Positions 54,259-62,460 of a DNA stretch of 64,000 nucleotides are shown piece after piece. The stretch is from Pelolinea sp. (GTDB lineage: Bacteria > Chloroflexota > Anaerolineae > Anaerolineales > Anaerolineaceae). The notes beneath the pieces were generated by a model. It saw only the letters and a list, made by a program, of their open reading frames with translations. It did no database searches and was not told the DNA's origin. The position numbers were made by a program, and so were the translations under genes. The stretch spans positions 28,568 to 92,567 of the forward strand of contig JAAZOD010000029.1 of NCBI GenBank assembly GCA_012797975.1, in the 5' to 3' direction. Positions within the stretch are counted from its first letter, which is position 1. Each line of letters begins with the position of its first letter.

Positions 54259-55170
54259 ATGAAGCAACGATTTGTTTCTCGCTCTCAGCGAGGTAATGCC
54301 TTAGCCTACCATATGATTTTTCCAACCTGGCTGACAATAGTGGTCGTTCACTTTATTCCAATATCGATAGGAATATTTATCAGTTTTCGTAATCTTACAA
54401 GATATAACATAAGTAACATATTGAGTACCAATTTTGTTGGCTTTGAGAATTACTATAAATCTCTTTATTCCATGAAATCGGACTTTTTATCTTCTTTGTC
54501 CGTAACTATTGTGTTTGTTATTTTCACGGTCATTATTTCATATTTACTTGGGCTTGCATGTGCATTGATTGGAAATTCAAAGTTTAAAGGACGGACGATT
54601 TTTCGGGGATTGATGCTGATCCCGTTAATTATTCCAAGCGTGGTTTCGTTGACCTGTCTTCGTTTCATGTTTCAGCAAAATGGAATAATCAATTATTTAT
54701 TGCAGCAAGTTCATTTTGTAACGGATCCGATTGTATGGCTGGTTGGCAAAAATACGTTTTATGTAATCTTGATTGGAAATATTTGGATAAGATGGCCTCT
54801 TTATTTCTCTGTTTTGTTATCAGGGATGCAAGCGATTTCTGAGGAACTATATGAAGCTGCCAGTATGGATGGGGCAGGATTTTTCCAAAAATTATTGTTT
54901 ATCACTCTACCAGCATTAAAAGAAAACACGTTTATAACTACTATCCTTATTGCGATCTGGTCATTTAATGATTTCAACGTCCCTTACATAATGTTGGGAG
55001 GAGGATATACGGCAGTTCCCGATGCTGCAAATCTGGTGGCGATTAATATTTATCGAAAAGCCTTTTTCTCCCTTGATTTTAGCTATGCAGCAGCACAATC
55101 GATTTTAATGTCATTGCTTTCTCTCTCACTAATCCTAATTTATCTGCAGTTGAGAAAGAAGGAGGATTAA
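54259..55170 (+). CDS. ABC transporter permease, MalF-like
   Basis: A 303-residue membrane protein with six hydrophobic segments. The EAA motif that docks the ATPase is EELYEAASMDGAGFFQKLLF followed by ITLPALKE. It is the first of two permeases after the binding protein. The associated ATPase is not in the window, so a shared MsmK/UgpC-type ATPase elsewhere is likely. AAGGAAT stands upstream of ATG 54259. Confidence 0.92.
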   Translation: MKQRFVSRSQRGNALAYHMIFPTWLTIVVVHFIPISIGIFISFRNLTRYNISNILSTNFVGFENYYKSLYSMKSDFLSSLSVTIVFVIFTVIISYLLGLACALIGNSKFKGRTIFRGLMLIPLIIPSVVSLTCLRFMFQQNGIINYLLQQVHFVTDPIVWLVGKNTFYVILIGNIWIRWPLYFSVLLSGMQAISEELYEAASMDGAGFFQKLLFITLPALKENTFITTILIAIWSFNDFNVPYIMLGGGYTAVPDAANLVAINIYRKAFFSLDFSYAAAQSILMSLLSLSLILIYLQLRKKED

Positions 55171-55173
55171 AGG

Positions 55174-56055
55174 ATGAGAAAAATGATTGGGAAGTTAAAT
55201 CCACTTCGATTTTTGGGAATTGTCTTCTTCCTTTTTATCGTTCTTTTTCCAGTGTATTGGTTAGTTGTAAGCTCGTTCAAGACGCAAAGTGAAATTTTGG
55301 CAGGTACTCCACAGGTGTTACCTTTGAGTATTTCATTCAACAACTATAAACAGGTCTGGAAAGCAGCTCCTTTGCTGGATTATTTTAAGAACAGTCTTAT
55401 TATTACGGTTCCTTCCATGATCATTGCGGTGACTTTGGCAACAATGGCAGGTTATGCATTGAGTCGATTTGAGTTTGCGGGCAAGAGTTTATTTCGCTCA
55501 TCAGCGCTTCTGACCCAATTATTTCCCGGGATTCTATTCCTTCTTCCATACTTTTTAATGTTTTCGACGTTGCAACACCAAGAGGTGTTTCAGCAAGCAA
55601 ATATCATTTTTATAGGCGATAAAGGGCGAGGGTGGAATTATGTCTTGATGAGTTTTACATATATTGGATTTGTTCTTCCATTTGCGTTAACACTGATGTG
55701 TGGTTTTTTTAATAACATTCCAAAAGATATTGAAGAGGCGGCTATGGTAGATGGATGCACACAGTTCCAAGCGTTTCGTCATGTCATCTTGCCTTTAGTC
55801 TTTCCAGCAATTGCATCGGTGACAATACTTGCATTTTTGCAATGCTGGAATGAGATCCTCTTTGCCTCAGTTCTTACTAATTCAGTCACTAGGACGATTG
55901 CTTTAGGGATCAGGGATTATAGAACACAAACTTCTGTTGCTTGGAATTTGACCTTGACAGCAGGTGTGATTGTAACAATTCCTGTTGTTGTGTTTTTTAC
56001 CTTCCTCCAAAAACAATTGGTGTCTGGTTTAACCGCTGGTGCGGTGAAAGGATAA
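55174..56055 (+). CDS. ABC transporter permease, MalG-like
   Basis: A 293-residue partner permease with six hydrophobic segments. The EAA loop reads KDIEEAAMVDGCTQFQAFRH followed by VILPLVFPAI. The N-terminal FPVYWLVVSSFKTQSEIL is the common start block. It begins 3 bases after the first permease stop, with GGAGG within that gene's end. It carries the same AT-rich codon use as its neighbours. Confidence 0.92.
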   Translation: MRKMIGKLNPLRFLGIVFFLFIVLFPVYWLVVSSFKTQSEILAGTPQVLPLSISFNNYKQVWKAAPLLDYFKNSLIITVPSMIIAVTLATMAGYALSRFEFAGKSLFRSSALLTQLFPGILFLLPYFLMFSTLQHQEVFQQANIIFIGDKGRGWNYVLMSFTYIGFVLPFALTLMCGFFNNIPKDIEEAAMVDGCTQFQAFRHVILPLVFPAIASVTILAFLQCWNEILFASVLTNSVTRTIALGIRDYRTQTSVAWNLTLTAGVIVTIPVVVFFTFLQKQLVSGLTAGAVKG

Positions 56056-56061
56056 TGTCTC

Positions 56062-57093
56062 ATGAAAACAAAAGGGATGATGATTCAGCAACTTGCCGAA
56101 CATTTGGGATATGCAGATTCCGAATACCTCTCTAAGCTTCTTGACCATTTGTTAACTGAAGAAGAAGCAACATTGATGACAAATTTGCCAGATACTCCGA
56201 AAAATTTGACTCTAAAACTTGATTTGGATGAGGAATACGTGAATTGCAGACTCCGCGATCTTTTTATGCGTGGATTGGTACTTATCGATTCTCATGTGGC
56301 TGGTGAACCAATCTACCTGGTAGACAATAATGCAGGAAGATTTATGGACATGATTCTTTTTGATCCGAGGTATCAAGAGGAGGATGAGGATTTCTATTCT
56401 CTTTGGAGGGACTTTTTCAATAATGAATTGGTGTATGCACCTCGTTCTCCCGAAAAACTCCCTTTTCGAATAATTCCTGTGGATGAAAACATTGAAGATC
56501 ACAGGACAATTTTGCCGTATGAACAGGTGTCAGAAATTATAAAGAATGCGAAAAGAATTGCAGTTCAGAATTGTCCCTGCCGAACCCGAGAACAGCGTTG
56601 TAGTGCACCTCTTGAAACATGCATTTCATTGAATGAAACTGCAGAATATATGATTACCCGAAATATTGGTCGGGAAATCATATATTCTGAAGCTCTTCAT
56701 ATACTGAAAAGTGCAGAGGAATTTGGATTAGTTCACGAAACGGATAATACAGATAATCCAACAATAATCTGCAATTGCTGCTCCTGTTGCTGTGTTTTTC
56801 TTCGAGCCATTACAGTCTTTCAACAGGAAGATGTCATTGCACGAAGCAGGTTTTTCGCGCAGTTTGATAAAGAAAAATGTATCTTGTGTTTTCGATGCCT
56901 TGCGCGTTGCCTATTTAAAAGTATCACCTTCGTAGAAGGCCAAATTCTAATCGATTCCTCGAAATGTTATGGATGCGGATTATGTTCAACAACGTGTAAA
57001 GGAGGAGCAATTTCGATGGTCTTGAAAGAAAACGCCTTGAGCATTCCTCATAAGGGAGATGAATTTATGCAAGGATTCACGAATATTCCCTAA
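56062..57093 (+). CDS. Iron-sulfur protein with winged-helix-like N-terminus
   Basis: A 343-residue protein with 20 or so Cys. The N-terminal 75 residues resemble a winged helix (LSKLLDHLLTEEEATLMTNL, then DEEYVNCRLRDLFMRGLVLI). The middle has CPCR (171-174), C180 and C187, and a dense CNCCSCCC at 237-244. Two CxxCxxCxxxC ferredoxin motifs lie near the end (C273-C283 and C302-C312). Similar proteins occur as '4Fe-4S binding protein' in anaerobes, with no established role. Its place between sugar permeases and a glycosidase is unusual. ATG 56062 lies 6 bases after the permease stop. Confidence 0.7.
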   Translation: MKTKGMMIQQLAEHLGYADSEYLSKLLDHLLTEEEATLMTNLPDTPKNLTLKLDLDEEYVNCRLRDLFMRGLVLIDSHVAGEPIYLVDNNAGRFMDMILFDPRYQEEDEDFYSLWRDFFNNELVYAPRSPEKLPFRIIPVDENIEDHRTILPYEQVSEIIKNAKRIAVQNCPCRTREQRCSAPLETCISLNETAEYMITRNIGREIIYSEALHILKSAEEFGLVHETDNTDNPTIICNCCSCCCVFLRAITVFQQEDVIARSRFFAQFDKEKCILCFRCLARCLFKSITFVEGQILIDSSKCYGCGLCSTTCKGGAISMVLKENALSIPHKGDEFMQGFTNIP

Positions 57094-57127
57094 AGATACG
57101 GATGTTTGTACTTGGAGGTGTTTCACA

Positions 57128-59233
57128 ATGAAAAAAATTGATCTTAATGGCACATGGCTCTATAAAATTGGGAGTACTGGCACTGCAAACAATCTACCTC
57201 CCGACAATATTGATTGGCATGAGATGCAAATCCCTTCAAATTGGCACATCAATGGGTTAAAGGATCACGCTGGAGTGGTTTGGTATAAAAAAACCTTTCT
57301 TATCGAAAATGTTCTTGAAAAAGAAAAATGCTGGCTGTGTTTTGGTGGGGTGGATTATTTTACAAATGTATGGATAAATGGTGCCTTTGCAGGTTCTCAT
57401 GAAGGATATTTTCAAGCTTTTCAGTTTAATATATCGGAATTTATCAAAAAAGGTGAAAATTCAATATTAGTGAAGGTTGATTCACCTTTTGAAGATCCAG
57501 AAGGTACTTGGCCAAATAGAAAGCGTCTGATCAAAGGTGTTCTCAACCATCATGATTGTAGGCCAGGTGCTTGGCACCCTACTTTCGGTCAATCGGGCAA
57601 TACGGGTGGAATTTGGGGACAAGTAAACCTTTTATTCACGGATTGTGTAAAGATAAACCAAATAAAGGTCGATACTAAGACAATTAATGATGAATCAGCA
57701 GAGATAAATATTAATGTTGAAATGTTGAACCATTGTGAAAGTTCATTGGATGCCAGGATAGAAATCACCGCAGAATATGGTGGTTTGGTGCAAGTGCAGG
57801 ATTGTTATAAGGTGAAATTGAGACAAACTGAAAGCAAATTGACATATAGGATGTTAATTGATGAACCTCGTTTATGGTCGACGTGGGATCATGGAGATCC
57901 AAACCTTTACAAATTAAAGGTGAGAATTGAATGGCAAGATGGATTCTGCGAATCAGAAACTTTATTTGGTATCAGAACAATCCACTCTGATGCGAAAGGA
58001 CAAATATTTTTAAATGGCAAACCGATATTTATTCGAGGGACGAACATGATTCCGGCACAGTGGTTCATTGGTTACCAAGAAAAAGAGATTCAGGAAGATA
58101 TTTCACTGTTGTTGAAAGCGAATATTAATGCTGTGCGAATTCACGCCCATGTAACCCGCCCTGAATTCTATTCTGCCTGCGATAAGGCTGGATTGTTGAT
58201 CTGGCAGGATTTTCCACTTCAGTGGGGATATGCAATGGCTGAGGAATTTATTGAATCTGCAAAGCGCCAAATTTGTGAAATGGTGGAAGGTTTGTACAAC
58301 CACCCAAGTATCTATTGTTGGTGCTGTCATAATGAACCGCCTTCGGATTCCGGATTCCTTGACGAAGTACTTCAAGAGGAAGTGATTCAGACTGACTCCT
58401 CTCGAATAATACAGAAAAATTCGACGTTTCGTGAACATCCCTATTTCGGATGGTATGAAGGGTGTTTGGAGCAATTTATTGCGTTACCTGGAGGTCCTAT
58501 ACCTTCGGAATTTGGCGCACAAGCCTTACCAGATTTAGAGAGTCTTCGCGCGACGATACCTGAAAAAGCATTGTGGCCTCCCGACTGGAATATATGGGCA
58601 TATCACGATTTTCAATATGATCAAACTTTTCATGTTGTGCATCTTGCGATGGGCGAAAATATTGAGTCTTTTATTGAAAATAGTCAAAAGTATCAATATC
58701 GGTACATTAAGTATGTTATTGAAATGTATCGGCGCGGAAAGAATAATTCAATCTTTGGAATCTATCAATTCATGTTTGTTGACTGTTGGCCGGCTATTAC
58801 TTGGTCTGTTGTTGATTATTTCCGAAAACCAAAGAGAGGGTATGAGGCATTAAAAATTGCATATCAGCCTGTTCTAATTTCATTTGACATACGACGGTAT
58901 GAAGTTATCAATGGCATGAATATTTTTGCAGGTGTTCATGTTGTGAATGATCTTGACGAGAATTATGATGGTACTTGTATTGAGATCAATGTTTTTGATA
59001 AGAAAGGGCAAAAATTGCTTGGCGAAAAGATTCACACTGATATTTCTCCTAATTCCGCATGTTGTTTGATAACGACTGATTACTTGACCACACAATGGAG
59101 AATTCCGAGTGACGCGGAATTGGGAAAGATAAAAATAGAAGGAAAAATATTCTCTCGCGAGGGGCAATTGCTCTCACAAAATCATGAAGAACTAGAGATC
59201 GTTGAGACTTTGGCGAAAGAATATGTTCACTGA
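57128..59233 (+). CDS. Glycoside hydrolase family 2
   Basis: A 701-residue enzyme with the GH2 architecture: an N-terminal sugar-binding jelly-roll domain (WLYKIGSTGT and FGGVDYFTNVWINGAFAGSH), an immunoglobulin-like domain, and a TIM-barrel (FLNGKPIFIRGTNMIPAQW). The acid/base Glu is E403 in CCHNEP and the nucleophile is E461 in PSEFG. Beta-mannosidase, beta-galactosidase or beta-glucuronidase activity cannot be decided. No signal peptide is seen, so it acts on imported oligosaccharides. GGAGG precedes ATG 57128. No later glycosidase follows. Confidence 0.88.
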   Translation: MKKIDLNGTWLYKIGSTGTANNLPPDNIDWHEMQIPSNWHINGLKDHAGVVWYKKTFLIENVLEKEKCWLCFGGVDYFTNVWINGAFAGSHEGYFQAFQFNISEFIKKGENSILVKVDSPFEDPEGTWPNRKRLIKGVLNHHDCRPGAWHPTFGQSGNTGGIWGQVNLLFTDCVKINQIKVDTKTINDESAEININVEMLNHCESSLDARIEITAEYGGLVQVQDCYKVKLRQTESKLTYRMLIDEPRLWSTWDHGDPNLYKLKVRIEWQDGFCESETLFGIRTIHSDAKGQIFLNGKPIFIRGTNMIPAQWFIGYQEKEIQEDISLLLKANINAVRIHAHVTRPEFYSACDKAGLLIWQDFPLQWGYAMAEEFIESAKRQICEMVEGLYNHPSIYCWCCHNEPPSDSGFLDEVLQEEVIQTDSSRIIQKNSTFREHPYFGWYEGCLEQFIALPGGPIPSEFGAQALPDLESLRATIPEKALWPPDWNIWAYHDFQYDQTFHVVHLAMGENIESFIENSQKYQYRYIKYVIEMYRRGKNNSIFGIYQFMFVDCWPAITWSVVDYFRKPKRGYEALKIAYQPVLISFDIRRYEVINGMNIFAGVHVVNDLDENYDGTCIEINVFDKKGQKLLGEKIHTDISPNSACCLITTDYLTTQWRIPSDAELGKIKIEGKIFSREGQLLSQNHEELEIVETLAKEYVH

Positions 59234-59252
59234 AAGAATAGTTAATAAAACT

Positions 59253-59954
59253 TTATTTCTTCCAAGCAGTGATGACCAGCGCTGGACTGCTGGCTGCTTC
59301 AAATGGATTCAATTTGAAATCCCCATACACCCCGCTCACCGCCAGCCCGCTTTCTGCGATTTCCCCGGGAAAGGAATCGCTGTAGCGCGGATATAGATGA
59401 TCGGTCCAGGCTTGCAGGGTTTGCCCATCTTGCTGGATCTCGGTCTTGAAAAGCACCGTGGAAGCGGGGTGTGTTTCGTAAGCCCGGTGGAAACTTCTGC
59501 CATCGGCCAGACGCTGGATGGGGAAATCCATACTGCCGGTGAGATGGTATTTATCCCAATTGACAAGCTGCAGGATGAAAGAGCCGGGGGATTTTAAAAG
59601 ATTGAGAACATCCCGGAGAAATTTTTTGGTGGCATCGCAGGGAAGATAGGAAAGACTGTTGCCGATGCAATAAATGCAATCAAAATTTCCTTTCAGACGC
59701 TCGATCTCCGTGAATGAGAGATGGTAGAAGCTGCCCTGACGGTGCTGCTTGGCCCAGGCGATCATCGGCGCGCTGCTGTCGATGCCGGTGGCGCGGTGCC
59801 CCTGCCTGCAAAATTCATCCACGTAATCCCCGGGGCCGCAGCCCAGGTCGAGGATGCTGGAGGATTCCTGTTGGAGATAAGCGGGTATGAACTGCAGGAA
59901 TGCCTGGTTGATGGGGAAGATCTGTTGATAAATGCTCGTGATTTCATCGTACAT
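59253..59954 (-). CDS. Class I SAM-dependent methyltransferase
   Basis: A 233-residue methyltransferase. Motif I is ILDLGCGPGDYVDEFCRQGH, followed by ATGIDSSAPMIAWAKQH and FDCIYCIGNSLSYLPC, the usual post-I and motif II blocks. A C-terminal beta region completes the fold. The substrate is unknown. It returns to the more GC-balanced composition of the chromosome, so the AT-rich island ends between it and the glycosidase. Confidence 0.82.
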   Translation of the reverse strand: MYDEITSIYQQIFPINQAFLQFIPAYLQQESSSILDLGCGPGDYVDEFCRQGHRATGIDSSAPMIAWAKQHRQGSFYHLSFTEIERLKGNFDCIYCIGNSLSYLPCDATKKFLRDVLNLLKSPGSFILQLVNWDKYHLTGSMDFPIQRLADGRSFHRAYETHPASTVLFKTEIQQDGQTLQAWTDHLYPRYSDSFPGEIAESGLAVSGVYGDFKLNPFEAASSPALVITAWKK

Positions 59955-60001
59955 AAAAATTATTGTATATGAAAAGAAGGATAAAAATCCAGATAAGAAT
60001 A

Positions 60002-60033
60002 AAAAAAGGAATGAGCACGCTCATTCCTTTTTT
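60002..60033. terminator. Rho-independent terminator of the rplJL operon
   Basis: Arms GGAATGAGC (60008-60016) and GCTCATTCC (60019-60027) flanked by an A-run and a T-run (60002-60007 and 60028-60033). The effective stem is GGAATGA/TCATTCC. It lies 20 bases after the rplL stop, and works in both directions. Confidence 0.88.
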
Positions 60034-60053
60034 CTTGGTAAGAATGGTGTCGA

Positions 60054-60437
60054 TTAAGCTAATTCGACCACTGCGCCGGCAGCTTCCAGTTTGGATTTTG
60101 CATCCATGGCGGCTTCTTTGCCAACCTGTTCCAAAACTTTGGAACCGGCAGCTTCTGCCAGTGCTTTGGCTTCTACCAAACCCAGGTTGGTGACCTGGCG
60201 GATGGCTTTGATGACTTCGATCTTCTTGGGACCAGCGTCTTTGATGATGACGGTGAATTCGGTCTTTTCTTCCGCGGCTTCGGCGGCTGCGCCACCATTA
60301 CCACCAGCCACTGCTGCTACTGCAACGGGAGCGGCGGCGGAAACGCCCCATTCCTCTTCCAGGGTTTTCACTAATTCTGCTGCTTCGAGAACGGTTAATT
60401 TGCCGAGTTCTTCTGCAAGTTTCTTAATATCTGCCAT
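60054..60437 (-). CDS. rplL: 50S ribosomal protein L7/L12
   Basis: The stalk protein that recruits translation factors. The 127-residue protein has the N-terminal dimerisation helix ([20 protein letters not shown]), an Ala/Gly-rich hinge ([20 protein letters not shown]) and the conserved C-terminal factor-binding domain ([20 protein letters not shown] then EAKALAE). AGGAGT stands before the ATG. It follows rplJ by 48 bases. Confidence 0.96.
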   Translation of the reverse strand: MADIKKLAEELGKLTVLEAAELVKTLEEEWGVSAAAPVAVAAVAGGNGGAAAEAAEEKTEFTVIIKDAGPKKIEVIKAIRQVTNLGLVEAKALAEAAGSKVLEQVGKEAAMDAKSKLEAAGAVVELA

Positions 60438-60485
60438 TTGTAATACTCCTTTATTCCTTTTTCGATCTTTATTTTTGTCAATTCA

Positions 60486-61016
60486 CTAAGCCGCCGGAGC
60501 AGCCTGTTTTTCTGAATACGCTTTGAGCACTGCAGCCAAACCACGCGCCGGTTCTTTGATGGTGCGGACCAGCTTGGTGGCCGGGGTGTTGATGAGCGCC
60601 AGCAATTGAGCGCGCACCTGTTCGCGAGAGGGCAGCTCTGCAAGCATGACGATCTGCTTGGGTTCCATGAGTTCTTTTTCAAGGTAACCGCCTTTTAGCG
60701 CAAAGAAGCTTTCCTCTTTGATGGTCTTGTTCAAAACTTTCGCCAAACCGGGCACATCTCCCAGTGCAAAACCAACCACGGATGATTCATTGAACAGATT
60801 GGAATCAACATAGCCGGCATTCTTCAAGGCGATCTTCATCAAGGTATTCTTGACCACATGAATTTCACCACCAAATTCGCGAGCAGCAGAACGTACTGCG
60901 TTCACATTTGCCATGCTCATTTTTGAATAGCTCATCACAAAAATGGCGTGGCTGTCTTTCAACAAACGTTCATATTGCCCGACCAGTGCTTTTTTCTCTT
61001 CCTTTGTAAAAGCCAA
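60486..61016 (-). CDS. rplJ: 50S ribosomal protein L10
   Basis: Anchors the L12 stalk on the 50S subunit. The 176-residue protein begins MAFTKEEKKALVGQYERLLK and contains FVMSYSKMSMANVNAVRSAA, HVVKNTLMKIALKNAG and the C-terminal L12-binding helix (LAAVLKAYSEKQAAPAA). GAAAGGAGG is a strong SD. A leader with a terminator-like hairpin and a 23S-like fold lies upstream (61033-61180), so it is probably autoregulated. Confidence 0.96.
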   Translation of the reverse strand: MAFTKEEKKALVGQYERLLKDSHAIFVMSYSKMSMANVNAVRSAAREFGGEIHVVKNTLMKIALKNAGYVDSNLFNESSVVGFALGDVPGLAKVLNKTIKEESFFALKGGYLEKELMEPKQIVMLAELPSREQVRAQLLALINTPATKLVRTIKEPARGLAAVLKAYSEKQAAPAA

Positions 61017-61032
61017 TGAAAGTACCTCCTTT

Positions 61033-61074
61033 CAAAAAAAAATAATCTCTGCCGATGTTGCTCAGGCAGAGATT
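61033..61074 (-). terminator. Attenuator hairpin before rplJ
   Basis: Arms AATCTCTGCC (minus strand 61074-61065) and GGCAGAGATT (61053-61044) form a 10-bp stem with an 11-base loop, then a long T-run (61042-61034). It resembles an intrinsic terminator placed just upstream of the L10 SD. Confidence 0.75.
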
Positions 61075-61180
61075 ACCTCTGAACGTAAAAAGAATTCCTT
61101 TTCACTTCACCTGAGCAGGATATTAAGCCATTGCTGGCACCGGCTGTCTTGGGTGATAGAAAATCTATCAAGAACTGATT
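61033..61180 (-). promoter_or_regulatory. L10 leader RNA
   Basis: The 5' region before rplJ holds a structured part around GCCGGTGCCAGCAATGGC (minus strand, about 61120-61145), reminiscent of the L10(L12)4-binding site in 23S rRNA, followed by a terminator-type hairpin close to the gene. The L10 leader is a known Rfam class; the match here is by eye. Confidence 0.6.
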
Positions 61181-61183
61181 ATA

Positions 61184-61903
61184 TCATTCTTCCGCTTCCA
61201 TGGAAAGTGCACGGTTGATGTCCACTTTGACTCCCGGCCCCATGGTGGAGGTAACAGTGATCTTGCGCAGGAAAATGCCTTTCGCGGCTGCTGGTTTGGC
61301 TTTCTTGAGCGCACTCATCAGCGCAGAAAAATTCTCGGTCAATTTATCTGCATCGAATGACACTTTTCCGATCGGTACGTGAATATTGGCCGTCTTATCA
61401 AGGCGGAATTCGATGCGCCCGGCCTTGGCTTCTTGAATGGCCTGGGGCAGATCTTCCACCTTGACCACAGTGCCGGCTTTCGGGTTTGGCATCAAACCGC
61501 GCGGACCAAGCACACGGCCGAGTTTGCCAGCCATCCCCATGGTTTCAGGGGTGGCAATGGCGATATCGAAATCGGTGAATCCGTCCTGAATCTTCTTTAC
61601 CCATTCGTCATCATCGGCCACCACATCCGCGCCGGCTTCTTTTGCTTTGTTGGCGCCTTCGCCCTGAGCGAAAACCAGCACACGCACGGTTTTGCCCAAA
61701 CCGTTGGGCAGGACGACTGTGCTGCGGATCTGCTGGTCGGCCTGGCGGGGATCCAAGGTGGTGCGCATATGAACTTCCACGGTCCCGTCGAACTTGGCAT
61801 AGGCTGTCTCTTTGACCAGGCGCATTGCTTCATCGGGATTGTAGGAAGTGTCTTTGTCGATCTTTGCTTTTGCTTCTAGATATTTCTTTCCGTGTTTTGC
61901 CAT
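61184..61903 (-). CDS. rplA: 50S ribosomal protein L1
   Basis: A 239-residue protein at the E-site stalk and translational repressor of its own operon. The start [20 protein letters not shown], the core [20 protein letters not shown], and [19 protein letters not shown] with the conserved signature are all present. It ends in [26 protein letters not shown] lies before the ATG. An L1-binding-site mimic is in the spacer upstream (61916-61950). Confidence 0.96.
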   Translation of the reverse strand: MAKHGKKYLEAKAKIDKDTSYNPDEAMRLVKETAYAKFDGTVEVHMRTTLDPRQADQQIRSTVVLPNGLGKTVRVLVFAQGEGANKAKEAGADVVADDDEWVKKIQDGFTDFDIAIATPETMGMAGKLGRVLGPRGLMPNPKAGTVVKVEDLPQAIQEAKAGRIEFRLDKTANIHVPIGKVSFDADKLTENFSALMSALKKAKPAAAKGIFLRKITVTSTMGPGVKVDINRALSMEAEE

Positions 61904-61915
61904 TATTGCTCCTTC

Positions 61916-61950
61916 GTGGTGTTGTCGGGTAAACGAGCTTACCCTCCCAC
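61916..61950 (-). promoter_or_regulatory. L1-binding-site mimic between rplK and rplA
   Basis: On the minus strand GTGGGAGGGTAA is followed by a short loop, TTACCC, then GACAACACCAC. The pairs are GTGG/CCAC and GGGTAA/TTACCC. The layout resembles the H76-H77 region of 23S rRNA to which L1 binds. A second copy lies before rplK. Confidence 0.65.
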
Positions 61951-61957
61951 AAATTGA

Positions 61958-62383
61958 TTAATCTTTTACCGTGATACCCATATTGCGAGCAGTGCCTTCA
62001 ATCTGGCGCATCGCGTTTTCCATATCGTTGGCGTTCATGTCTTTCATCTTGATCTCGGCGATCTCGCGGATCTTATCGCGGGAGATCGTTGCAACCTTAT
62101 TGCGGTTGGGCATATCGGAACCTTTTTCGACGCCGGCTGCTTTCTTGAGCAGTTCGGCGGTGGGTGGTGATTTCAGGATGAAAGTGAATGATCCGTCTGT
62201 GAAGACTGTGATCTCGGCGGGGATGATCTCGCCCGTCTTGTTTTGCGTTCTGGCGTTGTATTCTTTGCAGAACTGCATGATATTGATACCATGACCAGCC
62301 AGGGCTGGACCAATGGGGGGTGCCGGATTTGCTTTTCCGGCTGTTACATTAAGTTTTACGATTGCTTTTACTTTCTTTGCCAC
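61958..62383 (-). CDS. rplK: 50S ribosomal protein L11
   Basis: A 141-residue protein of the GTPase-associated centre. It starts [20 protein letters not shown] and contains [20 protein letters not shown] and the signature [20 protein letters not shown], ending in [10 protein letters not shown]. It is followed by rplA as usual. AGGAG stands before the ATG. An L1-site mimic lies upstream (62399-62434). Confidence 0.97.
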   Translation of the reverse strand: MAKKVKAIVKLNVTAGKANPAPPIGPALAGHGINIMQFCKEYNARTQNKTGEIIPAEITVFTDGSFTFILKSPPTAELLKKAAGVEKGSDMPNRNKVATISRDKIREIAEIKMKDMNANDMENAMRQIEGTARNMGITVKD

Positions 62384-62398
62384 AGCTTTTCTCCTTAA

Positions 62399-62434
62399 GT
62401 GGTTTTAGCGGGTGAATTTGGGTCACCCTCCCAC
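62399..62434 (-). promoter_or_regulatory. L1-binding-site mimic before rplK
   Basis: On the minus strand GTGGGAGGGTGA is followed by a short loop, TCACCC, then GCTAAAACCAC. The inner stem is GGGTGA/TCACCC where the second copy has GGGTAA/TTACCC, so the paired bases change together. This position (before rplK) is the classic place for L1 feedback. Confidence 0.7.
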
Positions 62435-62460
62435 AACAACCTCCTGAAAAAGGAGGAAGT

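Noticed and set aside
51550..59233. Possible transposon or integrase at the AT-rich island
   Set aside because: No transposase, integrase, terminal inverted repeat or duplicated target could be found; the island is supported only by base composition and gene content.
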